Shown in pieces: positions 34,960-42,404 of a stretch of 64,000 nt of DNA; position 1 is the stretch's first letter, and every line of letters begins with the position of its first letter. Under the pieces are notes generated by a model. That model was not told the origin of the DNA and did not search any database. It saw nothing but the letters and a program-made list of their open reading frames with translations. Made by a program: the position numbers and the translations under genes. Source of the DNA: Synergistaceae bacterium (GTDB taxonomy: Bacteria; Synergistota; Synergistia; Synergistales; Aminobacteriaceae); assembly GCA_017540085.1 (NCBI GenBank), contig JAFYBQ010000013.1, positions 27,675 to 91,674 on the forward strand. Reading direction: 5' to 3'.

Positions 34960-36075
34960 ATGGCAATCGTACAAATAGTGCAGTGGGACGACAGCATAAA
35001 CTCAAACGATGTACTAGCGTGGCGGTATGTCGACAAAAAAAACCCCGCAAAAAGTGATGAGTTAGGCAACTGGACTCAGCTCGTTGTGCGCGAGACTCAA
35101 GAGGCGATACTCTTCAGGGACGGCCAGGCGTTAGACCTGTTCGGCGCGGGGCGGCATACCCTCTCAACAAGCAACATACCCATGCTGGGACGGCTCATCA
35201 ATCTTGCTACAGGCGGTGAGAGTGCGTTCAAGGCGGCCGTGTGGTTCGTCAACAAAGTCGACATCCCCGACATAAAATGGGGGACTCAGAATCCCATCAT
35301 GCTCAAAGATCCCGAGTACCAGATTCCCATATACGTTCGTGCGTTCGGGCAGTTCGGGATTCGCGTGGACAACAGCCGGCAGTTTGTGCTGAAACTTTCG
35401 GGGAACAAGTCATCAATCACACGCAATGAAGTCGCAGAATACTTCAAGGGCCTTATACTTTCTCGAATGGGCGACATGATAGCGACATACATAGCCCACA
35501 AGAAGATTAACATTTTCGAGATTTCCGCATATCTTGATGACATGTCAAGAGAAGCTGTTGACAGAATCCGCCCGGAATTGTCGCTTTATGGGATTGAGCC
35601 GCTTAATTTCTATTTCGGCTCGGTGAATGTTGCGGACGATGACGAGGCCATGAAGAAGCTGAAATCGGCAATGGCTGAACGAGCAAGCATGAATGTTATG
35701 GGAACGAGCTACCAGCAGAAACGCTCCTTTGACGTGATGGAGTCAGCCGCGAAAAACGAGGGCGGCGGCTCACTCATGGGCGCGGGAATGGGACTCGGCG
35801 CGGGCATGGGCATGGGCGGCGCGTTCGGACAAATGGCGGCTCAAATGGGACAGTACATCAATCCGAATAACCCGGCTCCGGCTCCGAATCCGTCAGCACC
35901 TTCAGCGGCTCCAACGGCGAATCCTTCAGGGGCGGTATGCCCTTCATGCGGTCAGGGAGTCCCTGCGGGCGCAAAATTCTGCATGAACTGCGGGGCTAAA
36001 CTCGTCTGCACAAACTGCGGGAATCCATTAGTCCCCGGCGCGAAATTCTGCCCTAATTGTGGCCAAAAGATATAG
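34960..36075 (+). CDS. SPFH-domain protein with two C-terminal zinc ribbons
   Basis: 371 aa. Residues 1-270 form an SPFH/virion-core-like domain (MAIVQIVQWDDSINSNDVLAWR, FRDGQALDLFGAGRHTLSTSNIP). A Gly/Met/Ala-rich linker (MGAGMGLGAGMGMGGAFGQM) leads to a proline-rich stretch and two zinc ribbons, CPSCGQGVPAGAKFCMNCG and CTNCGNPLVPGAKFCPNCG. SPFH proteins form membrane-associated oligomeric scaffolds; the exact role of this type is unknown. AAGGACGTGG is the ribosome site. The next gene overlaps its end closely. Confidence 0.82.
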   Translation: MAIVQIVQWDDSINSNDVLAWRYVDKKNPAKSDELGNWTQLVVRETQEAILFRDGQALDLFGAGRHTLSTSNIPMLGRLINLATGGESAFKAAVWFVNKVDIPDIKWGTQNPIMLKDPEYQIPIYVRAFGQFGIRVDNSRQFVLKLSGNKSSITRNEVAEYFKGLILSRMGDMIATYIAHKKINIFEISAYLDDMSREAVDRIRPELSLYGIEPLNFYFGSVNVADDDEAMKKLKSAMAERASMNVMGTSYQQKRSFDVMESAAKNEGGGSLMGAGMGLGAGMGMGGAFGQMAAQMGQYINPNNPAPAPNPSAPSAAPTANPSGAVCPSCGQGVPAGAKFCMNCGAKLVCTNCGNPLVPGAKFCPNCGQKI

Positions 36076-36091
36076 AGGAGTGATTGTTACG

Positions 36092-36808
36092 ATGGGAAAA
36101 TTCTTCAGCAAGATTCGCCAGGTCATGAATATATTTCTGATTATGGCGTTAATCGGAGTCGCGGCGGCCTTCTTTGCGTACTACCTTACGACCCCGGAGC
36201 AGCGCGGGCAAACGTTTTGGATCTCTGCGGGATTCTTGCTCTTTGCGCTTGTTCTTGAGACGTTAATTTTTGCGGGAATAGCTTGGCGGGGCAACAATGG
36301 GAAAAATGTCCCCGTGAGTTTCTCGAAAGCCATAATCGGCGGGGTATACTTCCTGTTCGTGATTGTCGTTGCTATATGGTGCGCTTATGCCTCGTGGACT
36401 GTTACGCGGTATATACTCGTTCATGTCGGTGGGCTTGTAGTGTTCCTTGTGCCGATGGGACTAATCAACATGGCCGAATTGAAACTGTCGAACGCTGAGT
36501 CCCGTCAGCAGGCAGAAGGCCGGGTGAATATCGCGTCAATGTCATCACGTATAGGCTATATTGTTGACGAGATGAGGGCGGCGGGAATGTCTCAGGAGGC
36601 TATATCGCAGGTGATGAGGTTCGCCGAGTCCGTGAAGTATTCTGACCCTTCCCCCGCAAGCGGGAAACTTGAGCGGGGACTCGAAAACGCCGTGAAGGAT
36701 ATTGAGTCAGCCGCAAAGACTCAGGACTCCCAAGCTGTGATTAATGCGTGTTCCCTCGCTGAAAGGGCATTGCGCGAAAGAAACGATTACGTGAAGAACT
36801 CAAAGTAG
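36092..36808 (+). CDS. Four-helix membrane protein, unknown
   Basis: 238 aa from ATG 36092, 17 bases after the SPFH stop, with GAGGAG upstream. Four hydrophobic helices occupy residues 10-130; the C-terminal 100 residues are soluble, charged and helical (RIGYIVDEMRAAGMSQEAIS, LAERALRERND). No family recognised. Co-transcription with the SPFH/zinc-ribbon gene suggests it is its membrane partner (inference). Confidence 0.75.
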   Translation: MGKFFSKIRQVMNIFLIMALIGVAAAFFAYYLTTPEQRGQTFWISAGFLLFALVLETLIFAGIAWRGNNGKNVPVSFSKAIIGGVYFLFVIVVAIWCAYASWTVTRYILVHVGGLVVFLVPMGLINMAELKLSNAESRQQAEGRVNIASMSSRIGYIVDEMRAAGMSQEAISQVMRFAESVKYSDPSPASGKLERGLENAVKDIESAAKTQDSQAVINACSLAERALRERNDYVKNSK

Positions 36809-36824
36809 ACCGTAAGACAGAACG

Positions 36825-36852
36825 CCCCCGGAGAATATGCCGGGGGTTTTTG
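36825..36852 (+). terminator. Terminator after SPFH operon
   Basis: 7-bp stem CCCCCGG/CCGGGGG, loop AGAATATG, then TTTTTG. Confidence 0.9.
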
Positions 36853-37467
36853 CTACACTTGCGGGGAAAACATGTTAATCTTTATCATTCTGTTGACCTG
36901 CGACTGAAGATAGCCCGCCCCGAAAAGTATCAGCATTACGCCTGACGGTGCTATGACGTTTACGGCCTGCGACTTTTCCATGAAGTTAGCGGCGTGTTCC
37001 TGAAGAATTTTCCGTGTGATAAACGCCAGCCATCCCGATGACAATATCACGAGAGCCAGCACAATATCAAAGACTGTATACGCTGTTTCCTCATCGACTC
37101 CGCTGACTATGTACTCTGAAATTTCCGGCGGCATGAGGAACAATCCTGCGTATAAAATTGCGAACACCGCCACAAGCCACGCGGGTAGTTTTGTTTTTGT
37201 GCTGAGGGAATTTAGCGGCTTCATTCTCAGCGCATACCAGCAGACCGAATATAATCCCAGTGTGAAAATATAAAGCACCGCGATAAACGACATTGCGACA
37301 AACTTCATGGCCGGGAGATTCTCAAGAGCCTTCCTCCGTTCGTCATCTTTCTTTTGCGACTCACGCTCCCGGAATTTCTCTTCACCGTAGGGCGTAACCG
37401 TCCCGCAGTAGGGGCATTTCTCGCAGGATATTTCGAGGGGTGCGCCGCATGAATGGCACTTATTCAC
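36853..37467 (-). CDS. Zinc-ribbon DUF4234-type membrane protein
   Basis: 204 aa. An N-terminal zinc ribbon (NKCHSCGAPLEISCEKCPYC) precedes a charged linker and four hydrophobic helices; FTLGLYSVCWYALRMKPLNSL matches the DUF4234 signature. Topology suggests a cytoplasmic zinc ribbon on a membrane anchor. It faces the SPFH operon convergently and, like that operon, couples a zinc ribbon to the membrane. Function unknown. Confidence 0.75.
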   Translation of the reverse strand: MNKCHSCGAPLEISCEKCPYCGTVTPYGEEKFRERESQKKDDERRKALENLPAMKFVAMSFIAVLYIFTLGLYSVCWYALRMKPLNSLSTKTKLPAWLVAVFAILYAGLFLMPPEISEYIVSGVDEETAYTVFDIVLALVILSSGWLAFITRKILQEHAANFMEKSQAVNVIAPSGVMLILFGAGYLQSQVNRMIKINMFSPQV

Positions 37468-37493
37468 CGTAAATCACTCTCACTTTCATGTGT

Positions 37494-37526
37494 AATAAAA
37501 TACCCCGGCCATGACTTGAACCGGGG
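37494..37526 (-). terminator. Terminator after coiled-coil gene
   Basis: Minus-strand CCCCGG/CCGGGG stem with a 12-base loop, then TATTTTATT. Confidence 0.6.
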
Positions 37527-37561
37527 CTTATCCTAAAGGAGGTGCGCTGTATGATGTGCGC

Positions 37562-37936
37562 TTACTGTGCTAATTTCTTCAGCGACTCGACTCTTGCCTT
37601 CTGCGCCTCAACCTGTGCTTCAAGCGTGGCGAGCTGTTCCTCTTCTGCCTTTAGTGAGTTCTTGATCCTGTCCGAGAACTGAGCCGATACAGCCTTCAGA
37701 GCCTCGAAATCTTCCTTGAGGTTCGCGACATCGGGGAGGCCGCCTTTCTCTATCTTCTCGACTCTCTGCTCAAGCGTGGCCATTGCCGCTTTTACCTCGT
37801 CAAGTTTGGGCGTGAATTTGTTCTGCATTATCGTCCACATGATATTGAGAAGGACTATAACGCATACAACGCCGATGATAATTTTCTTTGTAGTGTCTGG
37901 TTTCTGAGGGGCTTTCTTGTCTTTCTGCGCGCTCAT
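37562..37936 (-). CDS. Membrane-anchored coiled-coil protein, unknown
   Basis: 124 aa. A lysine-rich N-terminus is followed by one hydrophobic helix (IIIGVVCVIVLLNIMWTIM) and then a long heptad-rich coiled coil with two segments (LDEVKAAMATLEQRVEKIEK and LKAEEEQLATLEAQVEAQKA). It begins 64 bases downstream of rplL on the same strand, in the place where rpoB normally lies. No known family; role unknown. Confidence 0.7.
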   Translation of the reverse strand: MSAQKDKKAPQKPDTTKKIIIGVVCVIVLLNIMWTIMQNKFTPKLDEVKAAMATLEQRVEKIEKGGLPDVANLKEDFEALKAVSAQFSDRIKNSLKAEEEQLATLEAQVEAQKARVESLKKLAQ

Positions 37937-38000
37937 TGTGTCATTCCTCCGTCCATAAAGAAAAGAGGCCCGAATTAATGAGCCTCAATTCTAAGCAAAC

Positions 38001-38378
38001 TTACTTCACTTCGACTTCTGCGCCGGCCTCAGCGAGCTTCTTGCGGATCTCTTCAGCCTCTTCCTTTGACACGCCTTCTTTGACGTTCTTGGGCGGGTTG
38101 TCAACGAGTTCTTTTGCTTCCTTCAGGCCGAGTGATGTAATCTCGCGCACTGCTTTGATGACTGCGATTTTGTTCGCGCCGGGTGCTTTGTAGACGACAT
38201 CAAACTCTGTCTTCTCCTCTGCGGGTGCTGCTGCTGCTCCTGCTCCGGGCATGGCCGCCATCATAACGGGAGCCGCTGACGCTGATACGCCGAATTTCTC
38301 CTCAAGAGCCTTCACGAGTTCTGAAAGCTCAAGCACTGACATTGATTCGATAGCCTGGATGATTTCTTCTTTGGTCAT
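38001..38378 (-). CDS. rplL: 50S ribosomal protein L7/L12
   Basis: 125 aa, typical. The N-terminal dimer helix ([31 protein letters not shown]), alanine/glycine hinge and C-terminal domain ([41 protein letters not shown]) are all present. Four to six copies form the ribosomal stalk on L10 and recruit translational GTPases. It is the last gene of the rplKAJL cluster; rpoB does not follow, which is unusual. Confidence 0.96.
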   Translation of the reverse strand: MTKEEIIQAIESMSVLELSELVKALEEKFGVSASAAPVMMAAMPGAGAAAAPAEEKTEFDVVYKAPGANKIAVIKAVREITSLGLKEAKELVDNPPKNVKEGVSKEEAEEIRKKLAEAGAEVEVK

Positions 38379-38408
38379 AATAGATTTTTCCTCCGTAATA
38401 ATATTTTG

Positions 38409-38945
38409 TTATGCTGCTGTTTCTTCCTTCTTTGCGCGAATCTGATCGAGGCATGTAACGAAATTCCTGATCGTACCCGCAAGAACGTTGACGAACCCCG
38501 AAATAGGCGCGGCGATTGTCCTGACGACCTGACCGCGGAGAGCTTCTTTTGACGGAAGATCCGCAAGTGCCATCACCTGTGCCAAGTTAAGCTGCTGATT
38601 TTCGAGCTGGCCTCCCTTGAGGATAAATGCCTTCTGCGTTTTGTCGTTCGCGTAATCCTTGAGGACTTTTGCGACGGCTACGGGGTCATCATAGCAGAGC
38701 GCGTAAATGTTCGGGCCTTTGGTCATTTCTTCGGGAAGCTCAGAGAGTCCCGCTTCTTTCATGGCGATTGCGAAAAGGGTATTTTTTGCGACTTTAAGCT
38801 CTCCGCCTGCCTCGCGCACCTTGTGCCTAAGCTCTGTACTCTGCGCGACTGTCATCCCGCGATATTCGGCGACAAAAACAGCCTTGGTCCGCGATAATTT
38901 TTCCTTCAGCCCGTCAACAAGACTGTATTTCACTTCTGCCGGCAT
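38409..38945 (-). CDS. rplJ: 50S ribosomal protein L10
   Basis: 178 aa from ATG 38945, chosen because GGAGGTGA precedes it; a longer frame upstream overlaps the leader. The N-terminal RNA-binding domain shows VFVAEYRGMTVAQSTELRHKVREAGGELKVAKNTL and the C-terminal helix that binds L7/L12 is present. L10 typically represses its own mRNA via the leader just upstream. Confidence 0.95.
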   Translation of the reverse strand: MPAEVKYSLVDGLKEKLSRTKAVFVAEYRGMTVAQSTELRHKVREAGGELKVAKNTLFAIAMKEAGLSELPEEMTKGPNIYALCYDDPVAVAKVLKDYANDKTQKAFILKGGQLENQQLNLAQVMALADLPSKEALRGQVVRTIAAPISGFVNVLAGTIRNFVTCLDQIRAKKEETAA

Positions 38946-39100
38946 GTTGTGTGTTTCACCTCCTTCAACAAAAACAAGCTCCGCCCATGATAACACAGGA
39001 GGAGCATTTTTACTCTCATTTCTCACTCCTGGGCAGGGTTGGAATATTAAGCGTGAAGCCCCTGCTGTCTTGGGAATATATTTATTTGTTGCTGTCGAAA
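38946..39100 (-). promoter_or_regulatory. Putative L10 leader (autoregulatory RNA)
   Basis: The 177-base gap between rplA and rplJ contains, near 38965-39005 on the minus strand, GCTCC and GGAGC arms separated by a 16-base loop and followed by TTGTTTTTG, a terminator-like hairpin just ahead of the rplJ ribosome site. This fits the known L10 leader class; structure not verified. Confidence 0.45.
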
Positions 39101-39122
39101 ATTTTTACAGTGCTGATAATGT

Positions 39123-39827
39123 CTATAGGGCTAATTCCTTCTGCGCTAATGCAGGGTCAACAGCGATTCCCGGTCCCATCGTTGAAGCTATTGCGATGCT
39201 TCTTACGTAAGTTCCTTTGACTGCGGCGGGTCTTGCTTTGTATATTGCCTGCAGCAACGCTTTCACATTGTCGTAAAGGTCATCAACGCTGAAATCACGT
39301 TTTCCGGCGGCGTTGTGAATGATTCCGGTCTTGTCGGCTCTGAACTCAACGCGCCCAGCTTTGATCTCTTTAACGGCGGCTGAAAGCTCAAATGTTACCG
39401 TGCCAGTTTTCGCGCTGGGCATGAGTCCGCGAGGGCCTAAGACTTTACCGAGACGACCAACAGACTTCATCATGTCGGGAGTCGCTATTACCGCGTCAAA
39501 GTCCATGAATCCGCCCTGAATCTGCTGAACGATGTCATCTCCGCCGACTATATCCGCTCCTGCGTCCTGAGCCTCTTTGATTTTCTCGCCCTGAGTGATT
39601 ACGAGGACTCTTTTTGTTACGCCTGTACCGTGAGGAAGTGAGACCGTGCTTCTTACCTGCTGATCCGCGTGTTTCGGGTCAATCCCTAACCTTACGTGAA
39701 CTTCTATGCTCTCGTTGAATTTCGCTGTTGAAATCTGCTTGAACAGCTCGACAGCCTCGCGGAGTCCGTATAATTTCCCCTCCTCGATTTTTGCGGCTGC
39801 TTCCCTGTAACGCTTGCTTCTCTTCAT
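39123..39827 (-). CDS. rplA: 50S ribosomal protein L1
   Basis: 234 aa, full length. Conserved segments: [64 protein letters not shown] and the C-terminal [11 protein letters not shown]. It forms the L1 stalk and may bind its own mRNA. The 227-base gap to rplK is unusually long and filled with a dispersed repeat. Confidence 0.96.
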   Translation of the reverse strand: MKRSKRYREAAAKIEEGKLYGLREAVELFKQISTAKFNESIEVHVRLGIDPKHADQQVRSTVSLPHGTGVTKRVLVITQGEKIKEAQDAGADIVGGDDIVQQIQGGFMDFDAVIATPDMMKSVGRLGKVLGPRGLMPSAKTGTVTFELSAAVKEIKAGRVEFRADKTGIIHNAAGKRDFSVDDLYDNVKALLQAIYKARPAAVKGTYVRSIAIASTMGPGIAVDPALAQKELAL

Positions 39828-39892
39828 GTTTGTACCTCCTGCGGTGAATAACGGGGCAGATTTTTCCCCTTCCGCTGATTCTGTTACCCCTC

Positions 39893-40053
39893 CCTGCCCT
39901 TACGCAGTGGAGGCGACCCCTCCGCGACCCCTCCGCCCTCCGGGCACCTCCCCTTTCGCAGGGGAGGCAGGAACATGGGCGAGTCCCTCGTCCCCCATGC
40001 CAAGGGGGGATTAAGGGGGGTGAACCTACCAAGTGGATTTAGGGGGGTAGGGT
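39893..40053. repeat. G/C-rich dispersed repeat between rplK and rplA
   Basis: About 160 bp rich in CCCCTCC blocks. It begins with GTTACCCCTC (39893-39902) and contains AGGGGGGATTAAGGGGGGT (40003-40021) plus TTTAGGGGGG near 40040, in the same order and orientation as the repeat inside the M20 gene. It abuts the rplK stop codon. It has no ORF of interest and is likely a mobile repeat. Confidence 0.65.
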
Positions 40054-40054
40054 G

Positions 40055-40480
40055 CTAGTCGGTGATTTCCAGACCCATTGAGCGCGCTGTGCCTTCTATC
40101 ATCCTCATAGCGGCTTCAACGTCGTTTGCGTTAAGGTCTTTCATCTTCAGCTCGGCGATTTCCTTCACCTTTGCGCGGGCTAATTTTCCGACTTTCGTCT
40201 TGTTCGGGACTCCTGAGCCTGACTCAATCCCTGCCGCTTTCTTCAGCAGTACAGCCGCCGGGGGAGTCTTCAGCTCAAATGTGAAGCTCCTGTCAGCATA
40301 CACCGTGATTACTGCCGGGATAACAAGTCCGGCCTGATCCTGTGTCTTTGCGTTGAACTGCTTGCAGAACTCCATAATATTCACGCCGTGCTGGCCTAAC
40401 GCGGGGCCTACAGGGGGCGCGGGCGTTGCTTTTCCGGCGGGTAACTGCAATTTTACCTGCCCTACTACTTTCTTAGCCAT
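40055..40480 (-). CDS. rplK: 50S ribosomal protein L11
   Basis: 141 aa, standard. The N-terminal [38 protein letters not shown] is diagnostic, and the C-terminal RNA-binding domain ([23 protein letters not shown]) is intact. L11 organises the GTPase centre on 23S rRNA. It follows nusG in the usual order. Confidence 0.97.
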   Translation of the reverse strand: MAKKVVGQVKLQLPAGKATPAPPVGPALGQHGVNIMEFCKQFNAKTQDQAGLVIPAVITVYADRSFTFELKTPPAAVLLKKAAGIESGSGVPNKTKVGKLARAKVKEIAELKMKDLNANDVEAAMRMIEGTARSMGLEITD

Positions 40481-40516
40481 GATAAAAATTTTCCTTTCTG
40501 TCTATTGCTTACGGCC

Positions 40517-41053
40517 TTATATTTTCTCTAAGGCTTTGTAATCCGTCTCAAGCACTGAGCCGCCGAGCATGTCGCTCTTGAATTTCACACGGCCTTTTTT
40601 CGCGTTTATTTCAACTACAGGGCCGGTGAATCCTTTCATGTCGCCTTCCGCAACTACCCTCACAGTGTCGCCGACTTTGAGATCCATTTCGACTCTGGGA
40701 TTCTCGTCAGCCTTCTTCATGCCGGACATAATGCGGTCAACTTCTTCCTGCGACAGCGGCATAGGGTGAGTTCCCGCGCCGATAAAACCTGTTACTCCGG
40801 GCGTGTGCCTGACTGTGTACCATGACTGCTCATCGAGAACCATCTCAATCATCACATATCCGGGATAAAGTTTGCGGGTAACTTCGCGGCTTTTTCCGTC
40901 CTTCACGACAATGTTTGTCTCTGTCGGTATAAGAACGCTGAAGATTTTGTCCTGCATCTTCATGGCCTTTATGCGCTGAGTGAGGTCGTCCTTCACGCGC
41001 TTCTCATAGCTGGCGTACGTCTGAACGACATACCATTTTCGTTCGCCCGGCAT
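40517..41053 (-). CDS. nusG: Transcription termination/antitermination factor NusG
   Basis: 178 aa. The NGN domain begins KWYVVQTYASYEKRVKDDL and contains LYPGYVMIEMVLDEQSWYTVRHTPGVTGFIG; the KOW domain is near residues 125-155 (VGDTVRVVAEGDMKGFTGPVVEI). It binds RNA polymerase and links transcription to Rho or ribosomes. It starts six bases after secE. Confidence 0.96.
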   Translation of the reverse strand: MPGERKWYVVQTYASYEKRVKDDLTQRIKAMKMQDKIFSVLIPTETNIVVKDGKSREVTRKLYPGYVMIEMVLDEQSWYTVRHTPGVTGFIGAGTHPMPLSQEEVDRIMSGMKKADENPRVEMDLKVGDTVRVVAEGDMKGFTGPVVEINAKKGRVKFKSDMLGGSVLETDYKALEKI

Positions 41054-41059
41054 GGCAGT

Positions 41060-41275
41060 TTAACCTAACAGCGCGCTGAAAAGCCACGCAAGAAGGAAAT
41101 CAACCAGTCCCAGATAAAGCGACACGCACAGCGTGAACACTATTACGACTAGCGTCCAGTACCATATTTGTCTGCGCGTAGGCCATGTAACTTTTTTGAG
41201 TTCGGCTTTGGCTTCACGGATGAAGTTCATTAGCGAAGACATTTTTGTGGGTTTCTCTGCTGATGATTTTGCCAT
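41060..41275 (-). CDS. secE: Preprotein translocase subunit SecE
   Basis: 71 aa with a short amphipathic N-terminal half (FIREAKAELKKVTWPTRRQIWYWT, the conserved SecE signature) and a single C-terminal membrane helix (VVIVFTLCVSLYLGLVDFLLAWLF). It stabilises SecY. Position between tRNA-Trp and nusG is canonical. Confidence 0.95.
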   Translation of the reverse strand: MAKSSAEKPTKMSSLMNFIREAKAELKKVTWPTRRQIWYWTLVVIVFTLCVSLYLGLVDFLLAWLFSALLG

Positions 41276-41300
41276 TTGCTTTGTCCTTATAATAACGAAA

Positions 41301-41376
41301 TGGCAGGCCCGGCAGGACTCGAACCTGCAGCCCCCGGTTTTGGAGACCAGTGCTCTGCCAATTGAGCCACGGACCT
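41301..41376 (-). tRNA. tRNA-Trp (CCA anticodon)
   Basis: 76 nt including an encoded CCA. Acceptor AGGTCCG pairs with CGGGCCT; the anticodon loop is CTCCAAA with anticodon CCA; the T arm is GCAGGTTCGAGTCCTGC. Location just upstream of secE is the usual site for tRNA-Trp. Confidence 0.97.
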
Positions 41377-41427
41377 GCGTGAAAATTACGGGCTGAATTT
41401 TACAACAGGCTTAATCTTTTGGCAACA

Positions 41428-41577
41428 CTACTTTGATTCCTTATGGAGCGTTGAAGCGTTGCACCACTTGCAGTATTTCTTCAGCTCAAGTTTCTTTGCC
41501 TGCTTCTTTTTGTTGACTGTTGTTGTGTAGTTGCGTCTCTTGCACTGTGTGCAGGTGAGTCCGATGATGTCTGCCAT
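41428..41577 (-). CDS. rpmG: 50S ribosomal protein L33
   Basis: 49 aa, typical. It reads [20 protein letters not shown] at the start, then a lysine-rich middle, then YCKWCN; the two CxxC pairs make the zinc-binding (C+) form. AAAGGAAG precedes the ATG. It heads the rpmG-tRNA-Trp-secE-nusG series on the minus strand. Confidence 0.95.
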   Translation of the reverse strand: MADIIGLTCTQCKRRNYTTTVNKKKQAKKLELKKYCKWCNASTLHKESK

Positions 41578-41748
41578 GTGAAAAAATCTTCCTTTCATTG
41601 AGGTGTGAAAACGTGAGATATTTTAGCACAGCCGGAAATTTTCACATTATAATTTTTCTTGTCCGTCAAAAATTTTACGGGAGAGGGCATTTTTTTGTTC
41701 ACGCTATAAAATATCAGCCATAAAATTTTTCAGAAGGTGATTCAGAAA

Positions 41749-42363
41749 TTGGCACACAAAAAAATTCTCGGCTACTTCACTATTGACGATGCCCCCGGAG
41801 GCAATCAGGACTGGCTCCCCGAATGGGATATGAACATGGGCGGATGTGCTGCCGTAACAGCCTGCGACACATGTATATTCCTTTCGCGCCGGGAGGAATA
41901 CAGGACGCTTTACCCCTACGACCCCGGCAACCTGTCCCGCTCCGATTTCGTTCGGTTCGCCTCGTCAATGAAGCCATATCTTTATCCCCGCTATCACGGA
42001 GTCGACCTCCTCGAAACATACATATGCGGTTTCTACGATTACATGAGTCACGCAGGCAATAACAGACTCATTCTTGAGGGAGTCTCCGGCAATGTACCCT
42101 ATAATGATTTCGCAGGGGCGGTAACAGATCAGATTGACAGAAATTTTCCCGTCCCGTTCCTGTTATTACATCACAAAAATCCCCGGCTTGACGATTTCCA
42201 GTGGCACTGGTTCAACCTGGCCGGCTATGAGGAGTCAGACAGCGGCATTAATATTCTCACAGTAACTTACGGCGAATATCAGTGGTTCAGACTTGAGGAC
42301 GTTTACGAGACTGGCTACGAGCGCAGGGGCGGAATGATACGGATAATTGAGCGCGTATTGTGA
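41749..42363 (+). CDS. Hypothetical protein with papain-like (C39-like) residue pattern
   Basis: 204 aa from TTG 41749, with AGAAGGTGA eight bases upstream. Not recognised by name. The order GGCAAVTACDTCIFL (Cys), then DFQWHWFNLAGYEESD (His), then TVTYGEYQWF (acid/aromatic) resembles the Cys-His-Asp/Asn layout of C39-like cysteine peptidases, so a peptidase or transglutaminase-like fold is possible. No signal peptide or membrane helix. It stands alone before the PBP1A gene. Confidence 0.5.
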   Translation: MAHKKILGYFTIDDAPGGNQDWLPEWDMNMGGCAAVTACDTCIFLSRREEYRTLYPYDPGNLSRSDFVRFASSMKPYLYPRYHGVDLLETYICGFYDYMSHAGNNRLILEGVSGNVPYNDFAGAVTDQIDRNFPVPFLLLHHKNPRLDDFQWHWFNLAGYEESDSGINILTVTYGEYQWFRLEDVYETGYERRGGMIRIIERVL

Positions 42364-42404
42364 TATGATTTCACGGAATCCATTAAGCAAAGGGGCAAAA
42401 TTGC

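Noticed and set aside
39679..40032. 117-aa ORF across the rplA start and the repeat
   Set aside because: Low-complexity translation of a G/C-rich repeat continuing out of frame through rplA.
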